Shown here: positions 33,226 through 44,838 of the stretch, one piece after another | How positions within the stretch are numbered: position 1 is the first letter of the stretch | Layout of the letters: every line of letters begins with the position of its first letter | Origin: Labia minor | Taxonomy: Eukaryota > Arthropoda > Insecta > Dermaptera > Spongiphoridae | Assembly (NCBI GenBank): GCA_963082975.1 | Contig: OY720345.1 | Location: 1,563,001-1,627,000 of the forward strand | DNA length: 64,000 nucleotides | Direction: 5' to 3' | Notes under the pieces: generated by a model | The model's input: the letters and a program-made list of their open reading frames with translations, nothing else | Told to the model about the DNA's origin: nothing | The model's database searches: none | Program-made: the position numbers and the translations under genes

Positions 33226-34855
33226 ATTTTTACTTAATGAGACATTTGCAGATTTTGTTTTCTTTTGTTCATTTATTTCTTCATTTTATTTACTAGATTG
33301 AAATAATATATTTCTATTTCTATAAATAAAAAATATTTAATCATGTTTATATATTTATATATATTCAAAAAAATTACTTATAAATCCACTTTCCATACTT
33401 TCAAGATATTACTAAGAATCATTTTTGAAATTAGAAGTGTTTTTTTCTTTTTAAAGTATCATCGACAAATGACATCCATTTCTAAAGTGAGTTATATTTT
33501 TATTTTTTTTTTCATTTACTTATTATTCAATGTGATTTTTCTTCAAATATTTTACTTTCAAATTATTTATCTGTATACAACGAATGTTTCAATTTAGTTT
33601 GTCAAGAATGAAATGTTTCTATAAAAAATAAATTATTTAAATTTTAATATCTTATTTAATTATCTATTAATCAATGTTTGTTTGTTTTTTAATACTTATT
33701 ATTATTACATTTGACTTAATAGTTAATTTTTCGTAATTAATTATTATTTTACATTGGAAAAATAAATATAAATTACAAATTTAATTATACATTTTTTTTT
33801 TACTAACATTCCAAAATTATCGAATATTATCAATTTCATCGAATATATTATTGTATATTAACAAATTAAGTTTTGTTTTTTAAAATATAATAAAAATTTG
33901 ATTTATTTGTTAATGAATTTGACAAAATAAAACAAAAAAGAATATCTAAAAAAATTATTAAAAATTAATTAATTTAGCTTAGTAATTAATTAATTTATAT
34001 TTAAAATAATTTCTAAATTAAGGTTTAAATAATTAAATATTGTTTTAACGTTTTTTGAGCGTTATAAAGAGCGAGAGAGAAAGAGAGAGAGAGAGTTGGT
34101 ATTTTTAATATTACATAAATTCGTAAAATATAAACGATTTTAATGATTTTAGTTGATTATATTATTTCGTAATATTAAAAGTTGCCTCGGGGAAAATTGG
34201 GTTATGTTCTACCAAAGTCAAACCCACCCTCCACTCATTCATTCTGTTTTCTTTTTGTTTTTATTTATTTATTTATTTTTTTTTCCCCAACAAAGGACTG
34301 AAATATTCCCTATTCAATTTCATCAGAATAAAAGGAATGTTTATACTTTTTTTTTTATACATATCCTATATAAAAGAATGTATGAATATGTCTAAATTTA
34401 GTTTTTAACGAAAATATAATTATAGTAGAGTTGAAGCTAAAAATAAGTATACATATGAGTTATAGAGGAGCCTGGATAGATAATGTATAAATTTTTTTAT
34501 TATAATATTATATTAAAATTTTATTTTTATTATTATTATTTAATATGAATCGACAGATTTTATTATTTTATTAATTAGAAGACATGTTTTTTTGTCAATA
34601 GAGAGGCGTGTGTTATAAAATGGGGGATGACAAAAAGAATATAGGTACACTATTTAACTGAATTATTTTTCTGAAAATATATAATATAGGCAAATTGCTA
34701 TTAAGTAGTGTTTCTATGAATATACACGTACACAAGTATGTTATTTTTTTTTTCTAATTGTCATTGTTTCTGAAAAGAAAAGCAAGAAAGTTTTCCAATT
34801 AATTTTAAATAAAAGCTTAGACTACTTAAAGAATTTTTAATGGCAATTTTTCTTT
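33226..34855. other. AT-rich filler
   Basis: (GA)n at about 34070-34096 and T-rich tracts. An 84-codon Phe/Ile-rich frame (33343-33597) is what T-rich DNA gives by chance. No gene is seen. Confidence 0.5.
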
Positions 34856-35830
34856 AAATGATGTGATTATACTGGAGCCCAGGGAAGATTTTCCATCTCG
34901 AACTCCCAGTTAAAGGTGAATGAAATTTTATAGCAAAATCCACTCAGCAAGCAATGCCTCCACCCTCACCCTCTCTTTGGCCCCTTTATGCCCATCTCTA
35001 TCCAACAGAGAGAGAGAATATTCGCTGATCAATGTTAATTGGCGTTTGCTTAGCCCCAGAAAGAAATGGTCGACCAGCCAGCCTACTACGCTTTGAACAG
35101 CGAATAAAAACGTGTAAAAAACACATGCGGATAAAGCAAATAGCACAAAGGATAATGCGTTAATTAAAAATGGAAAGAGATAAGCTGAAACGCAAACAAA
35201 CAGAAAAGCAGCCGTGGAAAAAATTGAAAATAAAATAATCCCAGGCAGCCTCGTGTAGTAACGTTATCAACGTTTTGCCAATTTTGAATAGCCTATATCT
35301 GCGTAGCTTTAGCTCTTAGAGTCTTTGAGCCGTGAAGCCGGCATTAAAGGATTATTTGTTTGGTCAGGTCACGACCTGTTCAATTTGATAATGCCAAAAG
35401 GAATTCTCTTTTTTAAGGCTAGAATGGGATCGATTCGAAATTTTATACGATAAGCCCATGAAAAGGTATTTATAAAAATTGCCTTTGTTTGAATTCCCCC
35501 GAGTACATCACTCGTCAAATTATCATCATTGAAGTTTGTTTTTTGTTTTTTTTGTTTTTTTTATTTCTCTTCTATTCGATTTGAAAGGGTAATAATTCTC
35601 CAAATAACTTATAAACATAACCGAGATGACAAATTGGACGTAATACCATTCGGAGTGAAGCCAATGCAATTCAATATCTATTTAATGGCATGGCATCTAT
35701 CGAGAATACGAAAGAGGAATGATGATATGTGACCAGAGTCACATGCATTATCACTTAAAGTCAATTGATTACAAGGAGACAATCGTGCAAATAGAGGAAT
35801 TCCAACTCATATTCTACAGAGAAGGGGAAT
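34856..35830. promoter_or_regulatory. Large GC-richer unique island
   Basis: Nearly 1 kb of balanced, non-repetitive sequence, the largest in the left half. It includes CAGGTCACGACCTG (35365-35378), a perfect palindrome of two GGTC/GACC half-sites 2 bp apart. Other words are GGATTATTTGTTTGG (Otx plus forkhead-like, about 35349), CTTTGAAC near 35090 and ATAATCCC near 35236. Short frames (34928-35146 minus, 35529-35732 plus) are not recognised. Best read as host non-coding regulatory DNA or an undetected exon region. Confidence 0.3.
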
Positions 35831-35918
35831 TTATTATTTTATTTTTCTAGATTGGTATAATAACACAACATAATGATAATGATAATATTGGATGATAACA
35901 TTTCCTATTATATAGATA

Positions 35919-36908
35919 CTAGCTGATCAGAGCGCCTTCGGCGCTCTTCACACCTAGACGGGGGCTCCGCCCCCTGTACCCCCCCCCCCCGAGTGTCCCT
36001 ATTCTGAGCTAAAACCATCTAACTCCTACCCTATCCTATCTCTCTCACGTTCCTTCCTACATTGTCCACCCTGTTCACAATTGGTCTTCCAAACGGACGC
36101 TTTCCAATCGAACTCCCACCAATATATTTTCCTCTCCCATGCTAGCCATGTGCCCTGTCGGCCCCAGCCTTCTCTATTTTATGACCTATAATTTAATAAT
36201 TTTGATCCCCTTTGATAATAATTTCCCGATTGCAACCTCGATTTAAATTCTTTGCAAATATTATTCTCTCTGATACTAATTAATTTCAAACCCCATCAAT
36301 TTTCCTGCCTCGATTAATTTTTTTATGCTACTTTAAATGTTATTAATTTATTTAAAAAAAAATCAGAGTAAACAAAATAAAAATAAAATATAAAATTAGC
36401 ATAACACTAAACTACTATAAAAATAATATTAAAAAATATATTATATATTAAAATCTTACGTGAAAATCCAATTATGAGATCAAATTTTCTTAATTAAAAT
36501 AATTTACTCACATAATCTTAAAAATTAATAGTATTAAATTATAGCCGTAATGTGAATGTTTTCAAAGTTTAAAAGGCCAATAAGATCAATTGAGATATTG
36601 TAAATATCAATAGATATATAAAAAGATTTTTATCTGCACATTGCTCAGAATTTAAATTACCGCCAAATTATCGCCACCAGCGCCTCTATGATCTAGTATG
36701 GTAACTAAACTATTTTTAATTAATATTCTTTATAATTTTTTTAAAATTTTTCTAATTAAAAAATTGAAAATCGGGCTTCGAGTTCTGGTGGCCAGCCCCT
36801 TTGTGCTTCCGTGTAAAAAATTCCAGGTCCCTGCGTGCGATAGTTTTTGCTGGAGAGCTCGGTCAAACAAACAAACAGACACATTACACTTGCTTTTATT
36901 ATTATAGA
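35919..36908 (-). mobile_element. Canonical Helitron, non-autonomous, with LINE cargo
   Basis: On the minus strand it starts TCTATAATAATAAAAGC at 36908 and ends with the hairpin AGAGCGCCGAAGGCGCTCT, GATCAG and the terminal CTAG at 35919. It is flanked by A on the 5' side and T on the 3' side. These are the diagnostic Helitron marks: 5' TC, 3' CTRR, a 3' hairpin about 6-10 bp before the end, and A^T insertion without duplication. A second hairpin (GGGGGCGGAGCCCCC) lies about 20 bp further in. No Rep/helicase is encoded. The interior carries a LINE fragment (35985-36330). Length is 990 bp. Confidence 0.85.
35985..36330 (-). pseudogene. LINE C-terminal fragment captured in the Helitron
   Basis: Minus-strand blocks NICKEFKSRLQSGN, GHMASMGEENILVG, FGRPIVNRVDNVGRNVREIG and MVLAQNRDT match, in order, the C-terminal blocks of the LINE relics at 17858 and 37335. 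Stops and frameshifts are present. It lies in the same orientation as the Helitron and ends about 60 bp before the Helitron 3' terminus. Confidence 0.7.
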
Positions 36909-36979
36909 TTCGGTTCACCAAACACAACACAACACTTTAATTTTTTTGTTAATTTTATTTATAATAATTCTTTTTTTTT

Positions 36980-37245
36980 ACTTTCCCGCATACTTCGTAT
37001 AAGGGAAGTATTGGAATCGTCAAAAATTTCGACTTCGAGATTTCGATAGATCTTGACGTTTTAGACCTTTATTTATTTATATATATAAATGTTACCAAAT
37101 ATCAAATTTGACACCAATAAACTAATACGAACTGGCTCTTTATCAATACCAAGTTTACATTCAGTACACATTCTAAATATTCATTCACAACTCTTTATAC
37201 CTATTTATATGAGGGAAAGTCTAGGGGAGGACACTCCCGCTTATT
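36980..37245 (+). mobile_element. HINE-B copy 1, minimal form
   Basis: 5' ACTTTCCCGCATACTTCG, a leader with GAGATTTCGATAGATCTTGA, then a jump past the microsatellite and core to the AT-rich 3' part. It ends in the inverted motif GAGGGAAAGT, the hairpin GGGGAGGACACTCCC and GCTTATT. It is 266 bp, versus about 840-960 bp for the chimeric copies. Confidence 0.75.
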
Positions 37246-37334
37246 TTTCTTATGGTTGTGATTACGCTCGGTGAAAGTTTAAAAATCTAATATTTAACAT
37301 TTAATTGTGATTTAGTTTTTTTAAAATATTTTTA

Positions 37335-37710
37335 ATAAATAATTTATCTATCTGTGTGGCTCTACGGAACTCGAAAGTTGAAGTTGTGGGCCGCAGCAAC
37401 TCCTCTCCGCCATTCCCTGGTGTCCTCATCTTTCTTTGGCCCTTAAATGCTGGGAAGAATCCTATTCTATAAATACTCTAAATCTACTCTCATCTCACAC
37501 GCTTATAATACAACAGGCAAAATAATTGTTTTATATATTTTAAGTTTTATTCCCTTTGATAATCATTTTGACGCGATAAACCCCTTTACTGCATGATAAC
37601 AGACGATTTCCGATTGCAACCTCGCTTTAAATTCTTCTCGGATATTATTATCCTTAGTGATTATGATTATAGAATCTAAGTATTTAAATTTTTCTACATT
37701 TTCGAATTCT
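37335..37710 (-). pseudogene. LINE 3'-end fragment
   Basis: Minus-strand blocks: EFENVEKFKYLDSIIIITKD, NNIREEFKARLQS, YHAVKGFIASK, a KIYKTIILPVVL strand, a LEYLNRILP-like block, GPKKDEDTREWRRG and a SHTD end followed by GATAGATA. The order is the usual post-palm to C-terminus order of LINE RT proteins. It is 5' truncated with several frameshifts. It has the same 3' end as the copy at 17858. Confidence 0.8.
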
Positions 37711-38560
37711 TTTAATAAATAATATTTGAGATAAAATTATTATGTAATATTTTAAATTAAATTAAAATTAATAATTATTACAAATAAATGAATAAGTTAA
37801 AATTATTTAACTACTTGGCTCATTATATAATACTCGTATAGTATTAATTCTTAATACACAAGTAGACTATGTTAATGAAATTTCTATTTTGATGATTAAT
37901 AGTATATAGTAATTGATAGATTTTGTGTTTTATTATAAATTTTCTTTTCAAATGAAATTTCACCAATTACGATTTGGTTGTCTTCATAAAATTTTATTAT
38001 TATTCACTTAAAAATACTTATATTATATTATACTTATATTATATATATTATATTACTTATATTTGTATCTTATTGTTAGAACTTAGGTAACAAATTTTAA
38101 AATAATTATGATTTTCTTAAATTTACATATTATCAATCAAATAAATTTAGTTGATTATATTATAAAAAAAAGAGAGTGTTTATATATAGGTATGGTATAT
38201 ATAAATTCCATTTTTCCAAGATGGCTGAAACAAATAAATAACAAAAAAAAAAAAAAATTGGCAGTCGTGAGACTGGCCGACAGAAGTTGAAAACTTCTGC
38301 GTAAGAAATTTGAAAGCAGACGGAATGCGCACCAGCTTCACGAGAAACATGAATTATATATATATATATAAAAAATTCATAATTATTTTTTTCAGCAAAC
38401 TGATTATTATTACAAAAATATTAAAAATACAAAGTGTATGAATAGAAAATAACATCATTTATATATTAAAATATAATATTCTTTTATTTCTTTTGTGAAG
38501 TTCATTTCGTATAATTTTGATTATATATGGTATATATAAAATGAACTTTACATAATAAAT
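37711..38560. other. AT-rich filler with a small unique patch
   Basis: A GC-richer patch at 38205-38350 (AAGATGGCTG, GAGACTGGCCGAC). (TA)n at about 38354-38371. No gene. Confidence 0.45.
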
Positions 38561-38850
38561 ATATATTTATATGTTAGAGATAACAATTTATAAAACAGTT
38601 CTAATGACAGTGCTTTTTCCCCCACCATACGTATTCACGCTATACATGTATATCTCGCGGTGTCGGGTCGGTCACGCTCACGCGAGTTCTATACTTTTTT
38701 TCCCCATCCCACAAAAGTGCTCAACGCCGCTAAAGAAGTTTTCACTTCAAAAACAAAAATGAAAATGTATTCTAAAATCAATATTTATGCTTCAGATGTC
38801 ATTGTAACAAAAATGAAAGTGGAGTTATCTTTCATTCGTTAATTACTGAT
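38561..38850. other. GC-richer unique patch
   Basis: Contains CGCGGTGTCGGGTCGGTCAC (38656-38675) and GCCGCTAAAGAAGTTTTCAC near 38727. Two short overlapping frames are unrecognised. It may be an old repeat or regulatory DNA. Confidence 0.25.
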
Positions 38851-39290
38851 TTAAAAAATTAATTTTAATTCAATTATATACTTTTTCCATATCTTCTAGG
38901 GAGTCATTTAAATATAATATCTACAAAAATATTCAGAAGCTTAAGCTCAATTTAAAGTTGATGAAAAATCAATTGAGCGAACATACACGAAGACAAAAAA
39001 ACATAAAGTGTGAGGATGTAATAAAAATGAAATATTATAAAATTTTAAAAAATAAATTACATATTTCTCTATTATCTTATAATATAAGAGAATAATTTTA
39101 AAATGAAAACACAGATATAAAAAAAAAAATGGTTAGTCGTGTATAATTTGATTCTATAAGAATATGTATGACACGAATAACTCAAGTATAATAAATAAAT
39201 ATATATCATCAGATACTTCAATATTCTAGTCTTGATGTTGATTTGATATCGGATTGAATTAAGCATTTAATTACTAAATTTTCAGAGGAA
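38851..39290. other. AT-rich filler
   Basis: Nothing gene-like is seen. Confidence 0.5.
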
Positions 39291-39540
39291 ATGGAATAAC
39301 TTAACAGGGCCAAATGCTGGGAATGTGTATATACTTTAGTGTAGTGTAGGATGCCCTTCATGCATTTATACGTGCAAGCATTGTAAATCAATTACCCATG
39401 CTAGTGGCATGTCAAGGTGTACGCTGGAGGTGTAATTAACGGGGATGTAATTCGCCCTGGAGCATTAACCCTACCGGAGGGGAAGGTAATTGCCAATTGG
39501 TGGATGGTGGCGGCGGCTTCTGTAATCGCATTACTCTCTC
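39291..39540. promoter_or_regulatory. Candidate enhancer with clustered homeodomain and T-box words
   Basis: A sharp-edged unique island. It holds TAATTAA (39433), GTAATTCG, GGTAATTGCC, CAATTACC and two AGGTGT words, plus TTTATACG. No ORF. Density of homeodomain cores in a GC-richer block is typical of developmental enhancers, but AT-rich flanks make such words common, so this is suggestive only. Confidence 0.35.
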
Positions 39541-39597
39541 TTCACTAATCTAGGAGTAGAGAGCTTCAGACTAACTTTACATCTCATAGCTTCATAG

Positions 39598-39633
<36 letters not shown>

Positions 39634-41302
39634 TTTTTTTTTTTCAATTTTATATGAAATACTTTGAAATTATACAAATTATACCTTATAATTTCTGAAA
39701 TTTCTAATTCCTTATACATATTAAAAAAAATCTATTTAAGAACCTTTTATAGTTTATATTTTATGAAGAAAGAAAATTTTAAGAAAAATATCAAAATATT
39801 CGTGTACGTATGTATATAAAAATATTGCATCCACCCAAAAATTAGTTACCAGAAAGTCAAGTAAATTAGACAACAGCCGGTACACATAAACAAAAGAAAC
39901 GCACGTGGATTCCATTTAGAATAGTGCAAATGGAGTTTAAAAAAGGGAGACTATTTATATCTATTTAGAAGATAGATATCTAATTTACATATTGCATATA
40001 ATCTTATCTTATCTAAAAATATAATAAAACATGGAGCTTTATAAACACTGTGATTTATTTTCTTTTCTAATTAATTAATATCTAAAAAAATATATTAAAA
40101 TTTTAATGTTTTAATTATCTACAGGATGACGAGTAAATAAAATAAGATATAATTTTTCTAGTATGTAAATTAAAATAAATATATAATACCAAGTCAATAC
40201 CAATATACAATTAATATAAGTAATTAAATAAAGTATTCTAATAAAGAATCGATTGAGAAAGGAGGAGGGGGTCTTTACTCTAAAATAACCACAATTTTCC
40301 ATTTGAATATTCTAAACCAATAATAAATAATAATTAATTAATTTCTTATACTAAGAGTTAATGAATATTTTAATTCTAATGCAATTCTCTTATGACTTGA
40401 ATTATTAATAGAAAACAAAAAAAAAAAAAAAAAAACTATAACTATAAAATACATGAAAATATAAATTAAATATTTTTATTTCAAACATCAACCTATTTTG
40501 TGCTGATTAAATTGTGAATAATATGTGACAATTGCTAGTTTTTACTATAATTTAATTATTTACATAATAAATGATGTCTTTACTTTATGATATCATAATT
40601 ACAAAATTAATTTATGAAAATAACAAAAAAAAAAAAAAAAAAAATTATAATTCAATTTTTAATATCTTAAGATTAAAGTTGATTATACATAAATACTTAT
40701 AATGAGAAATAAACTTGGAATGATAGAACTACATTAAAATATAATTCATTTGAAGTTCTATTTATGTTATTTCTTTTCAAAGATTTATCTTACTTTTCAT
40801 TAGTAAAATTAAAATTTGCAAGATAGAAATATAATTATTATTACATTAATCGATTAGTTAAAATCATATCCAAGATTAAAGTGGAATAAACTTACTGTAA
40901 TATTCAAAGGAAATTTGAGAATCGAATTTAATTAGTTCAATTAGATTTAGCGTTAAAGGAAAATTCAAACGTGAATTAAGATAGATCTCTTGATTATAAT
41001 AAAACTCAAAAGCCTTCAACTCTAATTCAATTATAATTCCCCTTAAAGAAATATTTGCTCAAAATATCTCTCTTCTTCAAATGTACATTTACAATTTATG
41101 ATACATATACGTACATAGATGTTATGTATGTCTAGTTATTATATTGTGAAATCTTGTCTATTTTCTATTCTTCAAGACATTGTCTAAATTTTTAATCATA
41201 ACATAAGGAAATGTTGTCAAAAAAAAAAAATAAAAAAAATAAAAAAAATCAACTTAATTCGTGAAATTATTAAATTCTATATAAAATGCTAAAAGTTTTT
41301 TT
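39541..41302. other. AT-rich filler
   Basis: (TTA)n at 39603-39632, poly-A runs near 40417 and 40625. A unique patch spans 39840-39945. No gene or element was found. Confidence 0.5.
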
Positions 41303-41936
41303 ACCGACCGACGATCGAGTAAGGGAGGTATTGTTTTCACACCAAATTTCACATGTGGAGATTTTTACATATCTCCACGAATCATGCATTTTCTTAACAG
41401 AAAAAAGTATTTTTAGCATGATGTCTGTCCGTCCGTCTGTCCGTCCGTATAGATGTGTACAGCCTGAACGGCTTAACGGATTTTGATGAAATTTGGTATA
41501 TTTACTTAATGCATCAGTGGGATGAATTGATCAACTTTTGGTGCAAATCCGGAAACCGGAAGTGGTAGTATTAGCGATCGACGATAAGAATGGAAGGGTT
41601 ATTTTCGCATCAAATTTCACATAAGGAGATTTTTTTACATATCACCACGAATGTATTGGTTTTATCCTCGGGAAAAATCATCTTCATTATGTTTTTCTTA
41701 ATTTAAAATTATATGACGTCACCCAGCCCTTCATGACGTCACAGCCTCGGGTAACGCCGGCTACTTCAGCTATATATTATAAATAAAATAAAATTAAAAA
41801 TATTTATGTTATATTCATATCTGTTTTTTATTACATTAATAGATATAATAAAATTATTTGAAATTGTTTCTGTAGCTGGAAATTAATTTATTTCAAACCG
41901 TCGGTCGGTTCGGACCTGGCCACAGGTCAACTTATT
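41303..41936 (+). mobile_element. HINE-A copy 4, young subfamily
   Basis: Complete: ACCGACCGACGATCGAG to hairpin GACCTGGCCACAGGTC and AACTTATT. It shares with the copy at 60938 the markers CGATCGAGTAAG, GGTAACGCCGGCTAC and CACCACGAATGTATTGG, which older copies lack. The two are almost identical outside the microsatellite, implying recent spread. Confidence 0.85.
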
Positions 41937-43239
41937 TTATAATAGGGTCTAAAGAAGAATATGATGTTTATGATATATAGGTACTCGTAAAATAGTACTC
42001 TCACATTAATAAAGATTTTTTTATGATTAGTACACTTTCATTCATTTACACTTAAAAAAAACCAAAGCGATTGTCTCTGTAAATTTGAACTTCTGATTGT
42101 GAGACTTATTAGTAGTATGTACATGTTTTGCTAATATTCTACAAATATTTACTAACAAATATAATATAAATTATTATTAAAGTATGATAATGAAAATTGG
42201 GGATGAGACAAACCATCCAATGATGAAGATCCCCTGAACTGTAGTATGCTTGTTGTAGACATTTTTAGACAGTGAGTTAGTTGTATTAATTCAGTTTGAT
42301 TCATATTTATCCTGGCGCATGGTACTTACCTAAAAACAAAAAAGAAACAAATAAAAATTTGTATATATAAATATCAATAGTAATTAATTAAGCTTGAAAG
42401 TTATTAATGTTAAATAAATCAACTAATTACTAGGATTAGGCAAAGTTCACTCAGTTCTTTTGTTCTATATGTTTGTTGATATAAACTTCCTGCTATCTTT
42501 CATGAAGCTTTTTAAGCTGTGCAAACTTTAGTTTTCATCCAATAAATTTTAAAATATGATAATAGCACACAAGTTATGAAAACAAAGAACAAATTTCTGA
42601 ATTCGTATAACTAACTTACATATTATTATAGGAGCAAATGATTTTTCAATTTATTAAAATCAGTCTAATTCAAACATCAAAAATAGATTATAATTTTTAT
42701 TGAAAATGTTAAATGATAGTGATGATTGTATATTTTAAAATAACCTTACCTAAATGGGGTGTTTTTATTTTGATGGAACTTTTTTCTTTTTAAAAGTTTA
42801 AAACAGTAATTGGATTGATCCAGCTATATTATCTTTAACATGCATAATTAATGCATAATTAAAAAATATCCAATTTTTTTACCTTTTAAATACTAAAGTT
42901 CAAGATCTCACTGAATTATTGTACAAACGAAAATAAAATAAAATATTGTGTAGAATGCAGAAACAGGTCACCAGTAATTGGAACAACCGGTTTATTGGAT
43001 TATTTTCCTTGCAATAGAGAATTCAAATTCAAACATGAATTACTTTAATACATAATAAATAATATAAACCTACTATTATATGAAAACATTGATTACAATC
43101 GATATTCAATTAAATAATAAATAATATTAATATAAACTTAAATTGAATAATAATTGACGATTAAAATATTAATAATAATTATAAATAGTTAAATAGAGTA
43201 CTACTGTAAGAGCGTGGCTTTATTATTTAGGAAAATAAA
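41937..43239. other. AT-rich DNA with unique patches
   Basis: A moderately GC-richer patch at 42180-42340 ends at the candidate recursive splice site. The rest is AT-rich. No coding exon is recognised. Confidence 0.45.
42321..42362 (-). promoter_or_regulatory. Candidate recursive splice site (ratchet point)
   Basis: Minus strand: a T-rich tract of about 28 nt interrupted only by single A, G or C, then TTTTTAG directly joined to GTAAGTACC, junction at 42330/42329. A strong 3' splice site abutting a perfect donor is the signature of zero-length recursive splicing exons in long insect introns. It could also be an ordinary acceptor or donor, or chance. Confidence 0.35.
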
Positions 43240-43511
43240 CAAAAAAAAACCTCTGACTTTATGTACGTCCTACGCAAGGACAAAGCCTATCAAGTCGGTT
43301 ATATTAATGATGAGATGTCCTATGATCAATAGAACGGGTCCTATCAACCTTTACCTTGATTTTCTTGATCGGAGGCGCTACTTTTTATCAAGTAGCTATT
43401 CCCCAATGTTGATCCCGGAGGCTGGATTGACTCCGTGCCATAGACCCCAGCTAGAGAAATGGGACTTGAACCCGGGACCACGAGAATGTGCTTCCACCCT
43501 GTGGCGCCTTT
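43240..43511 (-). mobile_element. tRNA-derived SINE, copy 1
   Basis: Minus strand starts GGCGCCACAGGGTGG (A-box-like) at about 43508. An exact B box GGTTCAAGTCC lies about 35 bp further on, within CCCGGGTTCAAGTCCC (43461-43476). The tRNA-unrelated body runs through GCCTCCGGGATCAAC and CTTGATAGG to a T-rich tail at about 43240. This is the pol III promoter layout of tRNA SINEs. Confidence 0.7.
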
Positions 43512-43899
43512 ATTTAAGAAAATATTGAGATTATTAATTTTTGCATTAATTAAGTATACTAAAATAATGTAATTTATATAAAATGTGAATATGACACTAG
43601 AGTTTTATTTTACGACATTGGAAAAAATCAAAAAAAAAATCTCTATAATTATTATGTATATATAAAATTAATTTTCATATTACTTTTCTTTAATTCTTTC
43701 ATTATTTCATAATAATAAAAAAAAAAGTTACTATTTTCATGGAATATAGAAATGAAACTAAGAAATTTGGTGTTTTTTCATTAAAAAAAAATTTTTTTTT
43801 AAAAAAAAAGATAGAAATAATAATTATTTTAAAGTTTAGAGTACTCGAGGTACAACTATATTATAAAATGAGTGTGTATTTTAATAAGGCATTAATTAA
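43512..43899. other. AT-rich spacer between two SINEs
   Basis: Poly-A/T runs at 43786-43810. The spacer would be the loop if the two inverted SINEs paired. Confidence 0.5.
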
Positions 43900-44180
43900 C
43901 CGTGTGAGCCTACATTCTCGTGATCCCGGGTCTGGCAAGGAATATTCTCTATCTGGGGGGGGGGGGGGGCTCTATGGGGCAGAGTCCACCCAGTCTCCGG
44001 GATCAAAATTGAGAAGCTACTTGATAAAAGAATAGTGCATCTGATCAAGAAAATAAAGGTTAAGAAGTGTTGATAGGACCCTTTCTACTGATCATAGGAT
44101 AAATTTATAGAACCGATTTGATAGGCGCTGTCCTTGCGAATGATTTACAAAAGTCAGATGATTTTTTATTTTTATTTTGA
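43900..44180 (+). mobile_element. tRNA-derived SINE, copy 2, inverted to copy 1
   Basis: Plus strand from GTGTGAGCCTACATTCTCGT through CCCGGGTCTGG (decayed B box), a run of about 13 G at 43957-43969, TCTCCGGGATCAA and GCTACTTGATAAAA to the tail AAGTCAGATGATTTTTT. It aligns with the reverse complement of copy 1 throughout but is clearly diverged. Confidence 0.7.
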
Positions 44181-44776
44181 TAATAATTAATAATTATGCA
44201 TTAATGTATTTAGTACTAATTCAATTAAGTAAAATATTTGTAAATATTTATTATAGTTTGTTTTTGTTTTTTTTATTACAATCAAATTCTAATATCAATT
44301 CAGAGTAGATGTTTTTTTTTTCTTAATAAATCTATTTCCAATACAGAGCAAAAGAGAAAAATGGGGAGAGGAAAAAGAAAGAAAAAAATATTAAAGACTT
44401 GAGTAATATTTATATAGAAGTCGATCGACTTTCCCTTCTATCGAGCCACTCCAATCTCCTCTTAATGTTCATCTCTTTGATTTATGATGTATCGGATATT
44501 AAATTATTGCTCAATTGTTTCAATTTATCAAAAGGGGCTGTTTAAGCAAAGCAGCTCCTTCGTTTTTCACAATTTTATCATTTATCGACGGGGTAGGAAA
44601 AACTCGATTTTCATAATCGCATACTACCAGGAACGCAATTTCAATATACTACTTTAAAACAGAATAGAGAATATTTTTTCTGGCCAAAAAAATATACAAT
44701 ATATAAACTGTGTATTCTTTACCCTTATAAATTTCCAGAAGTTTGCGTTCCTATACAAAGTATGTATCTATCTCTT

Positions 44777-44838
<62 letters not shown>

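Noticed and set aside
42760-42790. Second minus-strand AG|GTAAGG as another recursive splice site
   Set aside because: The upstream tract on that strand (AAAACACCCCATTTAG) is not pyrimidine-rich, and the donor is weaker than at 42329.
43461-43508. A genuine tRNA gene
   Set aside because: Only A- and B-box-like parts are present, with no acceptor stem or anticodon arm, and the same sequence recurs inverted at 43900 with a long unrelated body, so it is a SINE.
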